DNA from: Hungatella hathewayi WAL-18680
GTDB lineage: Bacteria; Bacillota; Clostridia; Lachnospirales; Lachnospiraceae
NCBI RefSeq assembly: GCF_000235505.1
Contig: NZ_JH379027.1
Location: 310,001-374,000 of the forward strand
DNA length: 64,000 nucleotides
Reading direction: 5' to 3'
Part shown: piece after piece, positions 16,090-23,013 of the stretch
Layout: every line of letters begins with the position of its first letter
Position numbering within the stretch: position 1 is the first letter of the stretch
Program-made: the position numbers and the translations under genes
The notes under the pieces: generated by a model
Told to the model about the DNA's origin: nothing
Seen by the model: the letters and a program-made list of their open reading frames with translations, nothing else
Database searches by the model: none

Positions 16090-17703
16090 ATGGGAAGAAA
16101 ATTATTAGTAAATGGCACGGTTTATGATGGAAAAGGCAATGAACCGGTGGTGGCAGATATTCTGATTCAGGACGATAAAATAGCCGCAATCGGAGAAAAC
16201 CTTGACAGAGACGGGGCAGATGAGGTGTTTAATGTGTCCGGCTTGACGGTGACGCCAGGATTTGTGGACATGCACCGCCACTGCGACAAAAGTCCCTTCG
16301 AGACAGCTAAGGGGGAGAATACCTACGGAAAAGTCATGCTGAGGCAGGGAATCACCACGACAGCCACCGGAAATTGTGGTATCTCCATGTACCCGCTGAG
16401 CAGCGATAGGGCTGTGGTGGAGGAAATGCGGAATTATTATGCCCCGGTCCTTGGAAATATTGACGCCTACGGGGACATTGCCACCTATGAAGATTACAGA
16501 AAACGTCTGAAGGAATGCCAGCTTCCGGTAAATACGGCCGCCATGATTGGCATGGGCGCTATCCGGATTGCGGTAAAAGGATTCTCGGAGGAGCCGTTCA
16601 CAGAGAGCGAGATAAAGCAATGCCAGAACATCATTGAGGATGCACTGAAGCAGGGCGCTCCCGGCGTGTCCGTTGGGCTGATGTATCTGCCGGAATGCTT
16701 TGAGACCGTGGAGGAACTGGGAGAAATTCTGAAGCCGGTGGGAACATACGGCCGCATCGTGACGGCTCATATCCGTGGCGAGGGCGACAGCCTTGTGAAA
16801 AGTGTGGAGGAAGTGGTTCGTATTGGCCGCATAGCCGGATGCCGGATGGAGGTCAGCCACTTTAAATCCTGTGGAATGGCCAATTGGAACCGGGAAATAC
16901 ATAAGGCCATTGAGCTGATAGAAGCGGCCCGCCGCGACGGAATCGCGGTGGACTGTGATTTCTACCCCTACGACTGCGGTTCAACCACCCTGCTGTCCAT
17001 GATACCGCCGGAGTTTGTAAACGGGAACATTCCGGAGGCCCTTGCAAGACTTCAGACAAAGGAAGGGCGGGATGCGCTTCGCGATATGTTGGAGTGCACC
17101 TACGACAATTGGGATAACTATGCCATTTCCCTGGGATGGGATAAGGTGATTATCTCGGCCGCGTCGAAGCCGGAGAATCAGGACAAAATCGGAAAGAGCA
17201 TTACGGAGATTGTGGAGGCATTTCACTATGAAGATGAGGTAGAAGCTGTCTCGGATATCCTGGTCAGTGAGAACGGAACGGCGGCGATTATCATCCGCAG
17301 CATGGAGCAGAGCGATATCGATGTGATAGCGAAACTCCCTTATTCCTGTGTGATTTCCGATGCGATTTACGCGGAGACGGATCGCCCGCATCCGAGAATG
17401 TATGGGGCATTCCCTCGACTGATACATGATTATGTGTACCAGAGAAAGGTTCTGACATTAAAAGATGCCATCCGGAAAATGACATCCATGCCAGCACAGC
17501 GGATGGGACTGGAAATGCGGGGCGTGATTGAGGAAGGCGCATACGCGGATATCAATGTATTTGATGCGATGAAATTCAAAGATATGGCGACTTATGTGGA
17601 GTCCACACGGTATGCGGAAGGATTGAATTACTGCTTCCTGAACGGGAATCTTGTGGTGAAGGATGATGAAGTTCTCCTGGAGAACTGCGGGCGCATGTTG
17701 TAA
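16090..17703 (+). CDS. N-acyl-D-amino-acid deacylase (D-aminoacylase) family amidohydrolase
   Basis: Hydrolyses N-acyl-D-amino acids to free D-amino acid plus carboxylate. The 537-residue metal-dependent amidohydrolase has the entry motif GFVDMHRHCD with His62 and His64, the GITTTATGNCG segment typical of D-aminoacylases, and further metal ligands in AHIRGEG and EVSHFKSCG. It lacks a signal peptide and works in the cytoplasm. It is transcribed away from the D-serine dehydratase-like gene; both promoters carry the same dyad site, which supports joint control. Substrate side chain is unknown. Confidence 0.85.
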   Translation: MGRKLLVNGTVYDGKGNEPVVADILIQDDKIAAIGENLDRDGADEVFNVSGLTVTPGFVDMHRHCDKSPFETAKGENTYGKVMLRQGITTTATGNCGISMYPLSSDRAVVEEMRNYYAPVLGNIDAYGDIATYEDYRKRLKECQLPVNTAAMIGMGAIRIAVKGFSEEPFTESEIKQCQNIIEDALKQGAPGVSVGLMYLPECFETVEELGEILKPVGTYGRIVTAHIRGEGDSLVKSVEEVVRIGRIAGCRMEVSHFKSCGMANWNREIHKAIELIEAARRDGIAVDCDFYPYDCGSTTLLSMIPPEFVNGNIPEALARLQTKEGRDALRDMLECTYDNWDNYAISLGWDKVIISAASKPENQDKIGKSITEIVEAFHYEDEVEAVSDILVSENGTAAIIIRSMEQSDIDVIAKLPYSCVISDAIYAETDRPHPRMYGAFPRLIHDYVYQRKVLTLKDAIRKMTSMPAQRMGLEMRGVIEEGAYADINVFDAMKFKDMATYVESTRYAEGLNYCFLNGNLVVKDDEVLLENCGRML

Positions 17704-17769
17704 TATGGGGACATAGCAAAAGGAATATTGTGAGTTTTTAACCTAAACGCACCTAATAGGTTGAGAATA

Positions 17770-17798
17770 TTGACAATAAAAACCGAATTGCATATAAT
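17770..17798 (+). promoter_or_regulatory. Consensus sigmaA promoter of the toxin-antitoxin operon
   Basis: TTGACA at 17770-17775 and TATAAT at 17793-17798, separated by exactly 17 bp. Both hexamers match consensus perfectly. AGGAGG follows at 17808-17813. Confidence 0.85.
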
Positions 17799-17820
17799 AA
17801 GAGTATAAGGAGGTGTTATT

Positions 17821-18120
17821 ATGGCATTAACAACTTTCAGTGTAAGAATGGATGAAAGTTTAAAACGACAGTTTGATGCCCTTTGCTCTGATTTTGGAAT
17901 GAATGCGACTACTGCGTTTAATGTGTTTGCCCGTGCTGTTGTTCGGGAAAAAAGAATCCCATTTGAAATCCAGGCATCCAGCGATTTCACAAGACAGAGT
18001 GGTATGCAGGCATTTATGGCACTTCGGGTACAGGCAAAGGAAAACGGTGTGCAGGACTTGTCCCTTGATGAAATCAATGAGGAGATTCGCAAATCCAGAT
18101 ATGAGGAGGCAACAGAGTGA
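17821..18120 (+). CDS. RelB/DinJ-family antitoxin
   Basis: A 99-residue protein with an N-terminal ribbon-helix-helix (TTFSVRMDESLKRQFD, then a helix ending in FARAVVREKRIPF), as in DinJ. It should bind DNA as a dimer and neutralise the downstream PIN protein. The C-terminal half is a charged helix (SLDEINEEIRKSR), the usual toxin-binding part. Its stop overlaps the toxin's start, so translation is coupled. RelB-like antitoxins more often pair with RelE/YafQ toxins; pairing with a PIN protein is less common. Confidence 0.85.
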   Translation: MALTTFSVRMDESLKRQFDALCSDFGMNATTAFNVFARAVVREKRIPFEIQASSDFTRQSGMQAFMALRVQAKENGVQDLSLDEINEEIRKSRYEEATE

Positions 18121-18533
18121 TTTGTTATGCGGTGATTGATACCAATGTGCTGGTATCTGCACTCTTGTCAAGTCACGATGATGCCGCCACTGTTCAAGTG
18201 GTGGGAAAGCTGTTCTCCGGCGAAGTGATACCATTATTGAGCAAGGAAATATTACGAGAATATGCCGAGGTATTAAGGCGAAAGAAATTTGGATTTTCAG
18301 AGGAAACAGTCAGCTCCTTAATTTATGTAATTAAAAAATACGGAGAGATGCTTGCTCCTACACCGACAGGTGAAATTTTACCCGATATGAAAGACTTGCC
18401 GTTTTATGAGGTCGTTTTGGAAAAGGGTGAGGAGGAAGCCTACCTTGTAACTGGAAATCTGAAACATTTCCCCATAAAACCGTTTATCGTGACTGCACGA
18501 GAGTTTTTGGACATTTTAAATGGAAATAAATAA
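18117..18533 (+). CDS. PIN-domain toxin (putative ribonuclease)
   Basis: A 138-residue COG1569-type PIN protein. Metal-binding acids are visible in VIDTNVLVSALL near the N-terminus, in the central Glu of ILREYAEVL, and in the DLPFYEVVL and LVTGNLKHFP segments near the end. As a toxin it would cleave RNA when the antitoxin is lost. It starts with GTG at 18117, overlapping the antitoxin stop by four bases (GTGA), with GAGGAGG at a proper distance. A terminator follows. Confidence 0.83.
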   Translation: MICYAVIDTNVLVSALLSSHDDAATVQVVGKLFSGEVIPLLSKEILREYAEVLRRKKFGFSEETVSSLIYVIKKYGEMLAPTPTGEILPDMKDLPFYEVVLEKGEEEAYLVTGNLKHFPIKPFIVTAREFLDILNGNK

Positions 18534-18549
18534 GATACACTAAATTGTC

Positions 18550-18584
18550 AAAAGAGGCTGTTTCAAGCAGTCTCTTTTCTTTTT
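18550..18584 (+). terminator. Terminator of the toxin-antitoxin operon
   Basis: Arms AAAAGAGGCTG and CAGTCTCTTTT around a short loop, followed by CTTTTT. Confidence 0.82.
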
Positions 18585-18663
18585 GCCTTGAAAAAAGGAG
18601 GATGCAGACCATACCGCAAAGCAGATTACTGGCAGCTTCGGTGAATGGATTGTTTTATAAAGA

Positions 18664-18700
18664 AACCAGAGAGTGAATATTTTGAAGTCGCTCTCTGGTT
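18664..18700 (-). terminator. Terminator of the YheO/DauR-like regulator gene
   Basis: Perfect 10-bp arms AACCAGAGAG and CTCTCTGGTT. On the minus strand they are followed by TCTTTAT, so this ends the gene at 18751-19392. Between 18585 and 18663 I see no gene. Confidence 0.7.
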
Positions 18701-18750
18701 ACAACTTGTTTGCTAATCGTTAAGTTAGTTTTGTGATATTTCCTGGCGTG

Positions 18751-19392
18751 CTATTTAATCTCGTTTAAATAATTATAAATACTATACCGGGAAAGTCCCA
18801 GGAAGTCGGCGAGTATCTCGGCGGACTTCTTGATCAGGAAGAATCCCTTTTTATCTAAAGACTGTACAATATTTACCTTTTCTTCTTTCGTCAAATCCTT
18901 GATTTCTTTGCCGGTCTTTGAGACGGCGTCGTTCATCATCTCTTCCAGCAGGCCGTCGATGTTGCCGATGAAAAATTCTGATGAATTGTGGGCCGGCAGC
19001 TCGCTCTCATCGCAGGTAAGGAGGCGCAGGGAATCCTGGCATTTAATTAAATCGGTGATGTCCAGGTTGATGCAGAGACTTCCGTTGACCTTTCCGTATT
19101 CGTCGCGGAAATATTTGCTGGAGGAACGGAGAATCTTGCCGTCGGGCGTGGTATTGATGTAATGGTACTGGTCGTCCGGGGATACGGAGCCTTTCAGAAT
19201 CTGGAGACCTGCGTTGGTACCGCCATCTCCAATCTTCCTCCCGGTAACGTGCCCGTTCCAGATGGCCACGATGGTTTTGTTGTAGGGAAGCGTCAAATCG
19301 TGCAGGACAACTTCACAATTCTCACCAAACTGCATGGCTATACATTTGGCTATATCGGAGAGCAGGTTGATATTATCGGTTACGTATCCCAT
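18751..19392 (-). CDS. YheO/DauR-like transcriptional regulator (PAS-like sensor plus HTH)
   Basis: A 213-residue regulator. Residues 8-125 match the YheO-like PAS domain (HDLTLPYNKTIVAIWNGHV, then a Gly-rich KIGDGGTN loop), and residues 150-213 form the DauR-type helix-turn-helix (KKSAEILADFLGLSRYSIYNYL). The family includes the D-arginine utilisation regulator DauR. I start at 19392, which has GAGGGGAA upstream; a GTG at 19407 is possible. It is divergent from the importer at 19778, and the intergenic region holds four copies of an AACAAAATGTT-like dyad. It is the leading candidate for binding them (inference). Confidence 0.8.
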   Translation of the reverse strand: MGYVTDNINLLSDIAKCIAMQFGENCEVVLHDLTLPYNKTIVAIWNGHVTGRKIGDGGTNAGLQILKGSVSPDDQYHYINTTPDGKILRSSSKYFRDEYGKVNGSLCINLDITDLIKCQDSLRLLTCDESELPAHNSSEFFIGNIDGLLEEMMNDAVSKTGKEIKDLTKEEKVNIVQSLDKKGFFLIKKSAEILADFLGLSRYSIYNYLNEIK

Positions 19393-19497
19393 AGAAATTC
19401 CCCTCACTTCTTATATGTTATGTTCTGAGTTTTTAGTGTCCGGAGTTAATCAATATCCCCTTACGTTTTATTCTACAACACTTTCAGGAATAATGAA

Positions 19498-19706
19498 ACA
19501 AAAAGTTGAAAAAATATTTTTAATAGAAAAAATGTGTAAATTGTAGATGAGATTAAAACAAAACGTTGACATGTTTATGTTAATAATTTGGCAAAATGAT
19601 TAATTTAAATATAAAAATCATGTTTTTATTGACAGATTGATGAAGATATAGTATAGTGAAGAAGAAATAAGTAAACAAAATGTTGAAGCGCGTACAACAA
19701 AAGGTT
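19498..19706. promoter_or_regulatory. Intergenic array of AACAAAATGTT-like dyads
   Basis: Four related sites: 19498-19507 (ACAAAAAGTT), 19558-19567 (ACAAAACGTT), 19675-19684 (ACAAAATGTT) and 19697-19706 (ACAAAAGGTT). The last two are 22 bp apart, the same spacing as at 9363/9385. A weaker GCAAAATGAT lies at 19591. The region 19393-19777 between the divergent regulator and importer holds no gene. Confidence 0.6.
19629..19657 (+). promoter_or_regulatory. SigmaA promoter of the importer/GH2/GH9 operon
   Basis: TTGACA at 19629-19634, 17-bp spacer, TATAGT at 19652-19657. Two dyad sites lie just downstream, in the expected early transcribed region, a position typical of repression by roadblock. 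Confidence 0.7.
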
Positions 19707-19777
19707 TAAAACGAAGTATCTTAAGCATGGCCGGCATAAAAAACCTGCCGGAGGTAGTGAGCAAAAGGAGGAAAGTC

Positions 19778-21124
19778 ATGAAAAAAAGACTGGTAAGTTC
19801 TATTTTAACACTTAGTATGGTTGCTATTGCAATGACAGGATGCGGAAGTTCAGACAGCGGGAAGACAGAAACAACAACAGCGGCAGTTACGGATAATGGG
19901 GGTTCTGAGAGTAGTGCGGCAAAGGAAGAACCGGCTGGGGATGCCCAGGTTGTGACCTTCTGGTATAACAATACAGGAGATGAAGCTAAAATTTATGAGG
20001 ATGCGATTGCAGCATACAATGCATCTCAGAGCAAATACAAAGTAGAAGGTTTGAGTGTTACCGATGGACAGAAAATGATTGTTGCCATGAGCAGCAACGA
20101 AGCGCCTGACGTTATCAAACATGGTAATCAGACCGTGATACAGTACGCCATGAACGGATTGGTTGAGCCTCTGGAGAGCTATGTAAAAGCTGAAAACTTT
20201 GACCTCTCTATCTATTCAGACCAGGCAGTCAATGCCAACCGTGTTGACGGCGACCTGTATGCACTTCCTTTGGATGCCTATACAATCCAGATGTACTACA
20301 ATAAGACATTGTTGAAAGAAGCAGGATACACAGAGCCACCAAAAACCATGGAAGAGATGTATGAGATGGCTGTAAAGGCAACCAAGGCAGACGGCAATGG
20401 TAACATTGATGTTCTGGGCTATCCGCTGTTCCCATACGCTTCCGCAAGACAGGAGTTAATCTACGGTTTCGGCGGCAGATGGTGGGATGAGGATTCCAAC
20501 CTGACACCTGACAATCAGGGAATTCTTGACAGTCTGAACATGAACGTGAAGTTCAGAGAAGAATTTGGCGGTAAGGCGCTTGACAGCTTTATCGGTACGG
20601 CCAATACCAACCGCTATACGGAGCAGGATATGTTCTTCCAGGGTAAACAGCTGTTCAGATTAGACGGCTCCTGGCTGCCTACTATGATGGCTAACTTTAA
20701 TTCAACTGTTGATTACGGTATCACATTGGTACCTGGAACAGAAGCTCATCCGGAATACAGAGGCGTCAGCCGTTTTGAGACAGATTCCATCGCAATAACA
20801 TCAATGTCTTCTAATAAAGATGGTGCATGGGATTTCACAAAGTGGCTGTGCAGCGCAGAGGGTGCGAAAATTATCAACCTCGGAACAGGTAACCTTCCGG
20901 CGATTAAGTTTCTTTATGATGACCCTGAAATCCTGGCAGTTCCCGGATTTGCAGAATTCATCGATGCACTTAAGGAAGAGAAGGGTGTTCAGTATCCACA
21001 GATGTCTGACTATGACGAATACATGAATCTGGTAAACTCCGCATTGGATACCGTATATTCCGGAAAGATGACACCAGAAGATGCTATGCGCTCATTGAAG
21101 GAACAGAGTGCCGGACTTGAATAA
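19778..21124 (+). CDS. Carbohydrate ABC transporter substrate-binding lipoprotein (CUT1, SBP family 1)
   Basis: Captures an oligosaccharide outside the cell for the permeases at 21216 and 22148. The 448-residue protein has a lipoprotein signal peptide with lipobox MTGC and Cys22, an STE-rich linker, and the extracellular solute-binding family 1 fold. Start at 19778 has AAAGGAGG at the right distance; an in-frame ATG lies at 19727. A strong intra-operon terminator follows, favouring high binding-protein output. The downstream GH2 and GH9 enzymes suggest a beta-linked manno- or gluco-configured oligosaccharide. Confidence 0.9.
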   Translation: MKKRLVSSILTLSMVAIAMTGCGSSDSGKTETTTAAVTDNGGSESSAAKEEPAGDAQVVTFWYNNTGDEAKIYEDAIAAYNASQSKYKVEGLSVTDGQKMIVAMSSNEAPDVIKHGNQTVIQYAMNGLVEPLESYVKAENFDLSIYSDQAVNANRVDGDLYALPLDAYTIQMYYNKTLLKEAGYTEPPKTMEEMYEMAVKATKADGNGNIDVLGYPLFPYASARQELIYGFGGRWWDEDSNLTPDNQGILDSLNMNVKFREEFGGKALDSFIGTANTNRYTEQDMFFQGKQLFRLDGSWLPTMMANFNSTVDYGITLVPGTEAHPEYRGVSRFETDSIAITSMSSNKDGAWDFTKWLCSAEGAKIINLGTGNLPAIKFLYDDPEILAVPGFAEFIDALKEEKGVQYPQMSDYDEYMNLVNSALDTVYSGKMTPEDAMRSLKEQSAGLE

Positions 21125-21136
21125 TTGACCTGCTTG

Positions 21137-21178
21137 TGCCGATGCCGGATGAGATAAGTTCCGGCATCGGCATTTTTT
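21137..21178 (+). terminator. Intra-operon terminator after the binding-protein gene
   Basis: Perfect 12-bp arms TGCCGATGCCGG and CCGGCATCGGCA, 12-base loop, then six T. It should end most transcripts and let a minority run into the permease genes, fixing the binding-protein to permease ratio. Confidence 0.85.
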
Positions 21179-21215
21179 AAAGGATTATTCAAGAAATATG
21201 GGAAAGGAGAATAAT

Positions 21216-22145
21216 GTGAAGAAAACAAAATCATGTTGGGAGAAAAAAGAATTCAAGTATGGTCTGCTGTTTGCGGCTCCATGGATTTTTGGTTTTTTGG
21301 CATTCAGTGTGTATCCGCTGGTTAGCTCTCTATATTACAGCTTCACAAAATTTAATGCAGTAACAGCTCCCAAATGGGTAGGTCTTAAAAACTTTGAAGA
21401 TGTCTTCAGCGACCCCCTCGTATGGAAAAGTTTATTAAATACGCTATTTATCTCATTCGTATCAACCCCCATCAACCTGGCGGTTGCCCTGTTGCTGGCC
21501 TGTATCGTGACAAAGAATTTCAGAGGAAAAGGCGCCGTGAGAACCGCATTTTTCCTTCCATCCGTTATCCCAATGGTAGCTGCTACCATGGTATGGATTT
21601 GGATGTTTGACCCAACCTACGGTTACATCAACAATGTCCTGGGATGGTTTGGAATCAACGGCCCCGCATGGCTTCTGGATGCAAAATACACTAAATGGGC
21701 GCTGGTGCTGATGGGAACCTGGAATACGGGTACGATCATGCTGGTATGTATGGCGGCTCTCCAGTCGGTTCCCAAAAGTTATTACGAATCGGCGGAGATT
21801 GACGGAGCGGGTTCCGTGAAGAGATTCTTCTATATTACATTGCCCTGCGTGGCCCACGTATTTGTATACCAGGCGATACTCAGTATCATCAACTCCTTCC
21901 AGTACTTCCAGCAGGTTTACATTATCGTTACGGCAAATGCTGGCGTGAAGGGCGGAAGCGCCGCGGGAGGACCGGAGAACTCGATTCTGATGTATCCGCT
22001 GTATATTTTCCACAACGCGTTTACATACCTGAAGATGGGGAAAGCGTCCGCCATGGCGTGGATTCTCTTCATCATCGTTGCTATTCTGACGGTTATCATG
22101 ACGAAGGTGACGAAGAAGGTGACCGAAGATGCAGGAGGTGAGTGA
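21216..22145 (+). CDS. Carbohydrate ABC transporter permease (MalF/UgpA type)
   Basis: First membrane subunit of the CUT1 importer, with about six membrane segments and the EAA loop (YYESAEIDGAGSVKRFFYITLP) that docks the ATPase. I prefer GTG 21216, spaced correctly from AAAGGAG at 21203-21209, giving 309 residues; ATG at 21198 would add six residues but lacks a good site. It overlaps the next permease start region. No ATPase gene accompanies it, so a shared MsmX-type ATPase elsewhere is required. Confidence 0.88.
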   Translation: MKKTKSCWEKKEFKYGLLFAAPWIFGFLAFSVYPLVSSLYYSFTKFNAVTAPKWVGLKNFEDVFSDPLVWKSLLNTLFISFVSTPINLAVALLLACIVTKNFRGKGAVRTAFFLPSVIPMVAATMVWIWMFDPTYGYINNVLGWFGINGPAWLLDAKYTKWALVLMGTWNTGTIMLVCMAALQSVPKSYYESAEIDGAGSVKRFFYITLPCVAHVFVYQAILSIINSFQYFQQVYIIVTANAGVKGGSAAGGPENSILMYPLYIFHNAFTYLKMGKASAMAWILFIIVAILTVIMTKVTKKVTEDAGGE

Positions 22146-22147
22146 TT

Positions 22148-22987
22148 ATGAACAAGTTAAAGCTTAAGAAACAGATAAAAAACGGATTGTTTTTTCTTAT
22201 GGTTGCAGTGCTGGTCATTATATTTGTCTCACCGTTTATGGTCATGTTCCTGACGTCGTTTAAGACGAACAGCGACGCCTTCACCATCCCGGTGAAGCTG
22301 CTTCCGAGAAAATGGATTACGGATAACTTCCCGGCGGCATTTGCGGCAATCCCGTATTTCAAATATATGGGAAATACCATCTTTATCACCGTGCTTTCCG
22401 TAGCCGGACAGGTGTTAGTCACCCCGCTGGTGGCTTACTCCCTCTCTAAAATCAAATGGAAAGGCGCGGATATCATCTCTGGACTTGTCATGGCGACTAT
22501 GATGATTCCGATTACGGTAACGATGGTGCCGTTGTATAAGATTTATTCCAAACTGGGACTGACAAATACCTATATTCCGCTGATTCTGCCGGCATTTTTC
22601 GGAAAAGCATTCTATATCGTGCTGGTGAGACAGTTCTTCAACGGCGTTCCAAACAGCTTGATTGAGGCCGCCAGAATCGACGGCGCCAACCATTTCACCT
22701 GTTACTGGAGAATCGCGATGCCGCTGTGCAAGCCGGTGCTGACAACCATTGGTATCTACGCGTTTTTGGACGCTTGGAGCGACTATCTGTATCCGTTGAT
22801 TTTCATCACGAAGCCGGAGCGCTATACGCTGTCTTTAGGACTTCAGCAGTATCTGAGCGAGTATTCGATTGACTGGTCGCGATTGATGGCGGCGGCGCTG
22901 GTGTTCGTGCTTCCGGTTATCGTCTGCTTTGCGGTGTTCCAGAGAAACTTCGTGGAAGGAATTGCAACCAGTGGACTTAAGGCATAA
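22148..22987 (+). CDS. Carbohydrate ABC transporter permease (MalG/UgpE type)
   Basis: Second membrane subunit of the CUT1 importer, 279 residues with six membrane segments and the EAA loop (LIEAARIDGANHFTCYWRIA). CAGGAGGTGAG precedes ATG 22148; the GTG at 22142 overlaps the previous stop and is less likely. It is followed 26 bp later by the beta-mannosidase gene, linking import to hydrolysis. Confidence 0.9.
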   Translation: MNKLKLKKQIKNGLFFLMVAVLVIIFVSPFMVMFLTSFKTNSDAFTIPVKLLPRKWITDNFPAAFAAIPYFKYMGNTIFITVLSVAGQVLVTPLVAYSLSKIKWKGADIISGLVMATMMIPITVTMVPLYKIYSKLGLTNTYIPLILPAFFGKAFYIVLVRQFFNGVPNSLIEAARIDGANHFTCYWRIAMPLCKPVLTTIGIYAFLDAWSDYLYPLIFITKPERYTLSLGLQQYLSEYSIDWSRLMAAALVFVLPVIVCFAVFQRNFVEGIATSGLKA

Positions 22988-23013
22988 GGAATGACAGAGG
23001 ATGATGAGACATC

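Noticed and set aside
18585-18750. Possible remnant gene between the toxin and the regulator
   Set aside because: No frame of useful length and no similarity I can recognise; only terminators are visible.
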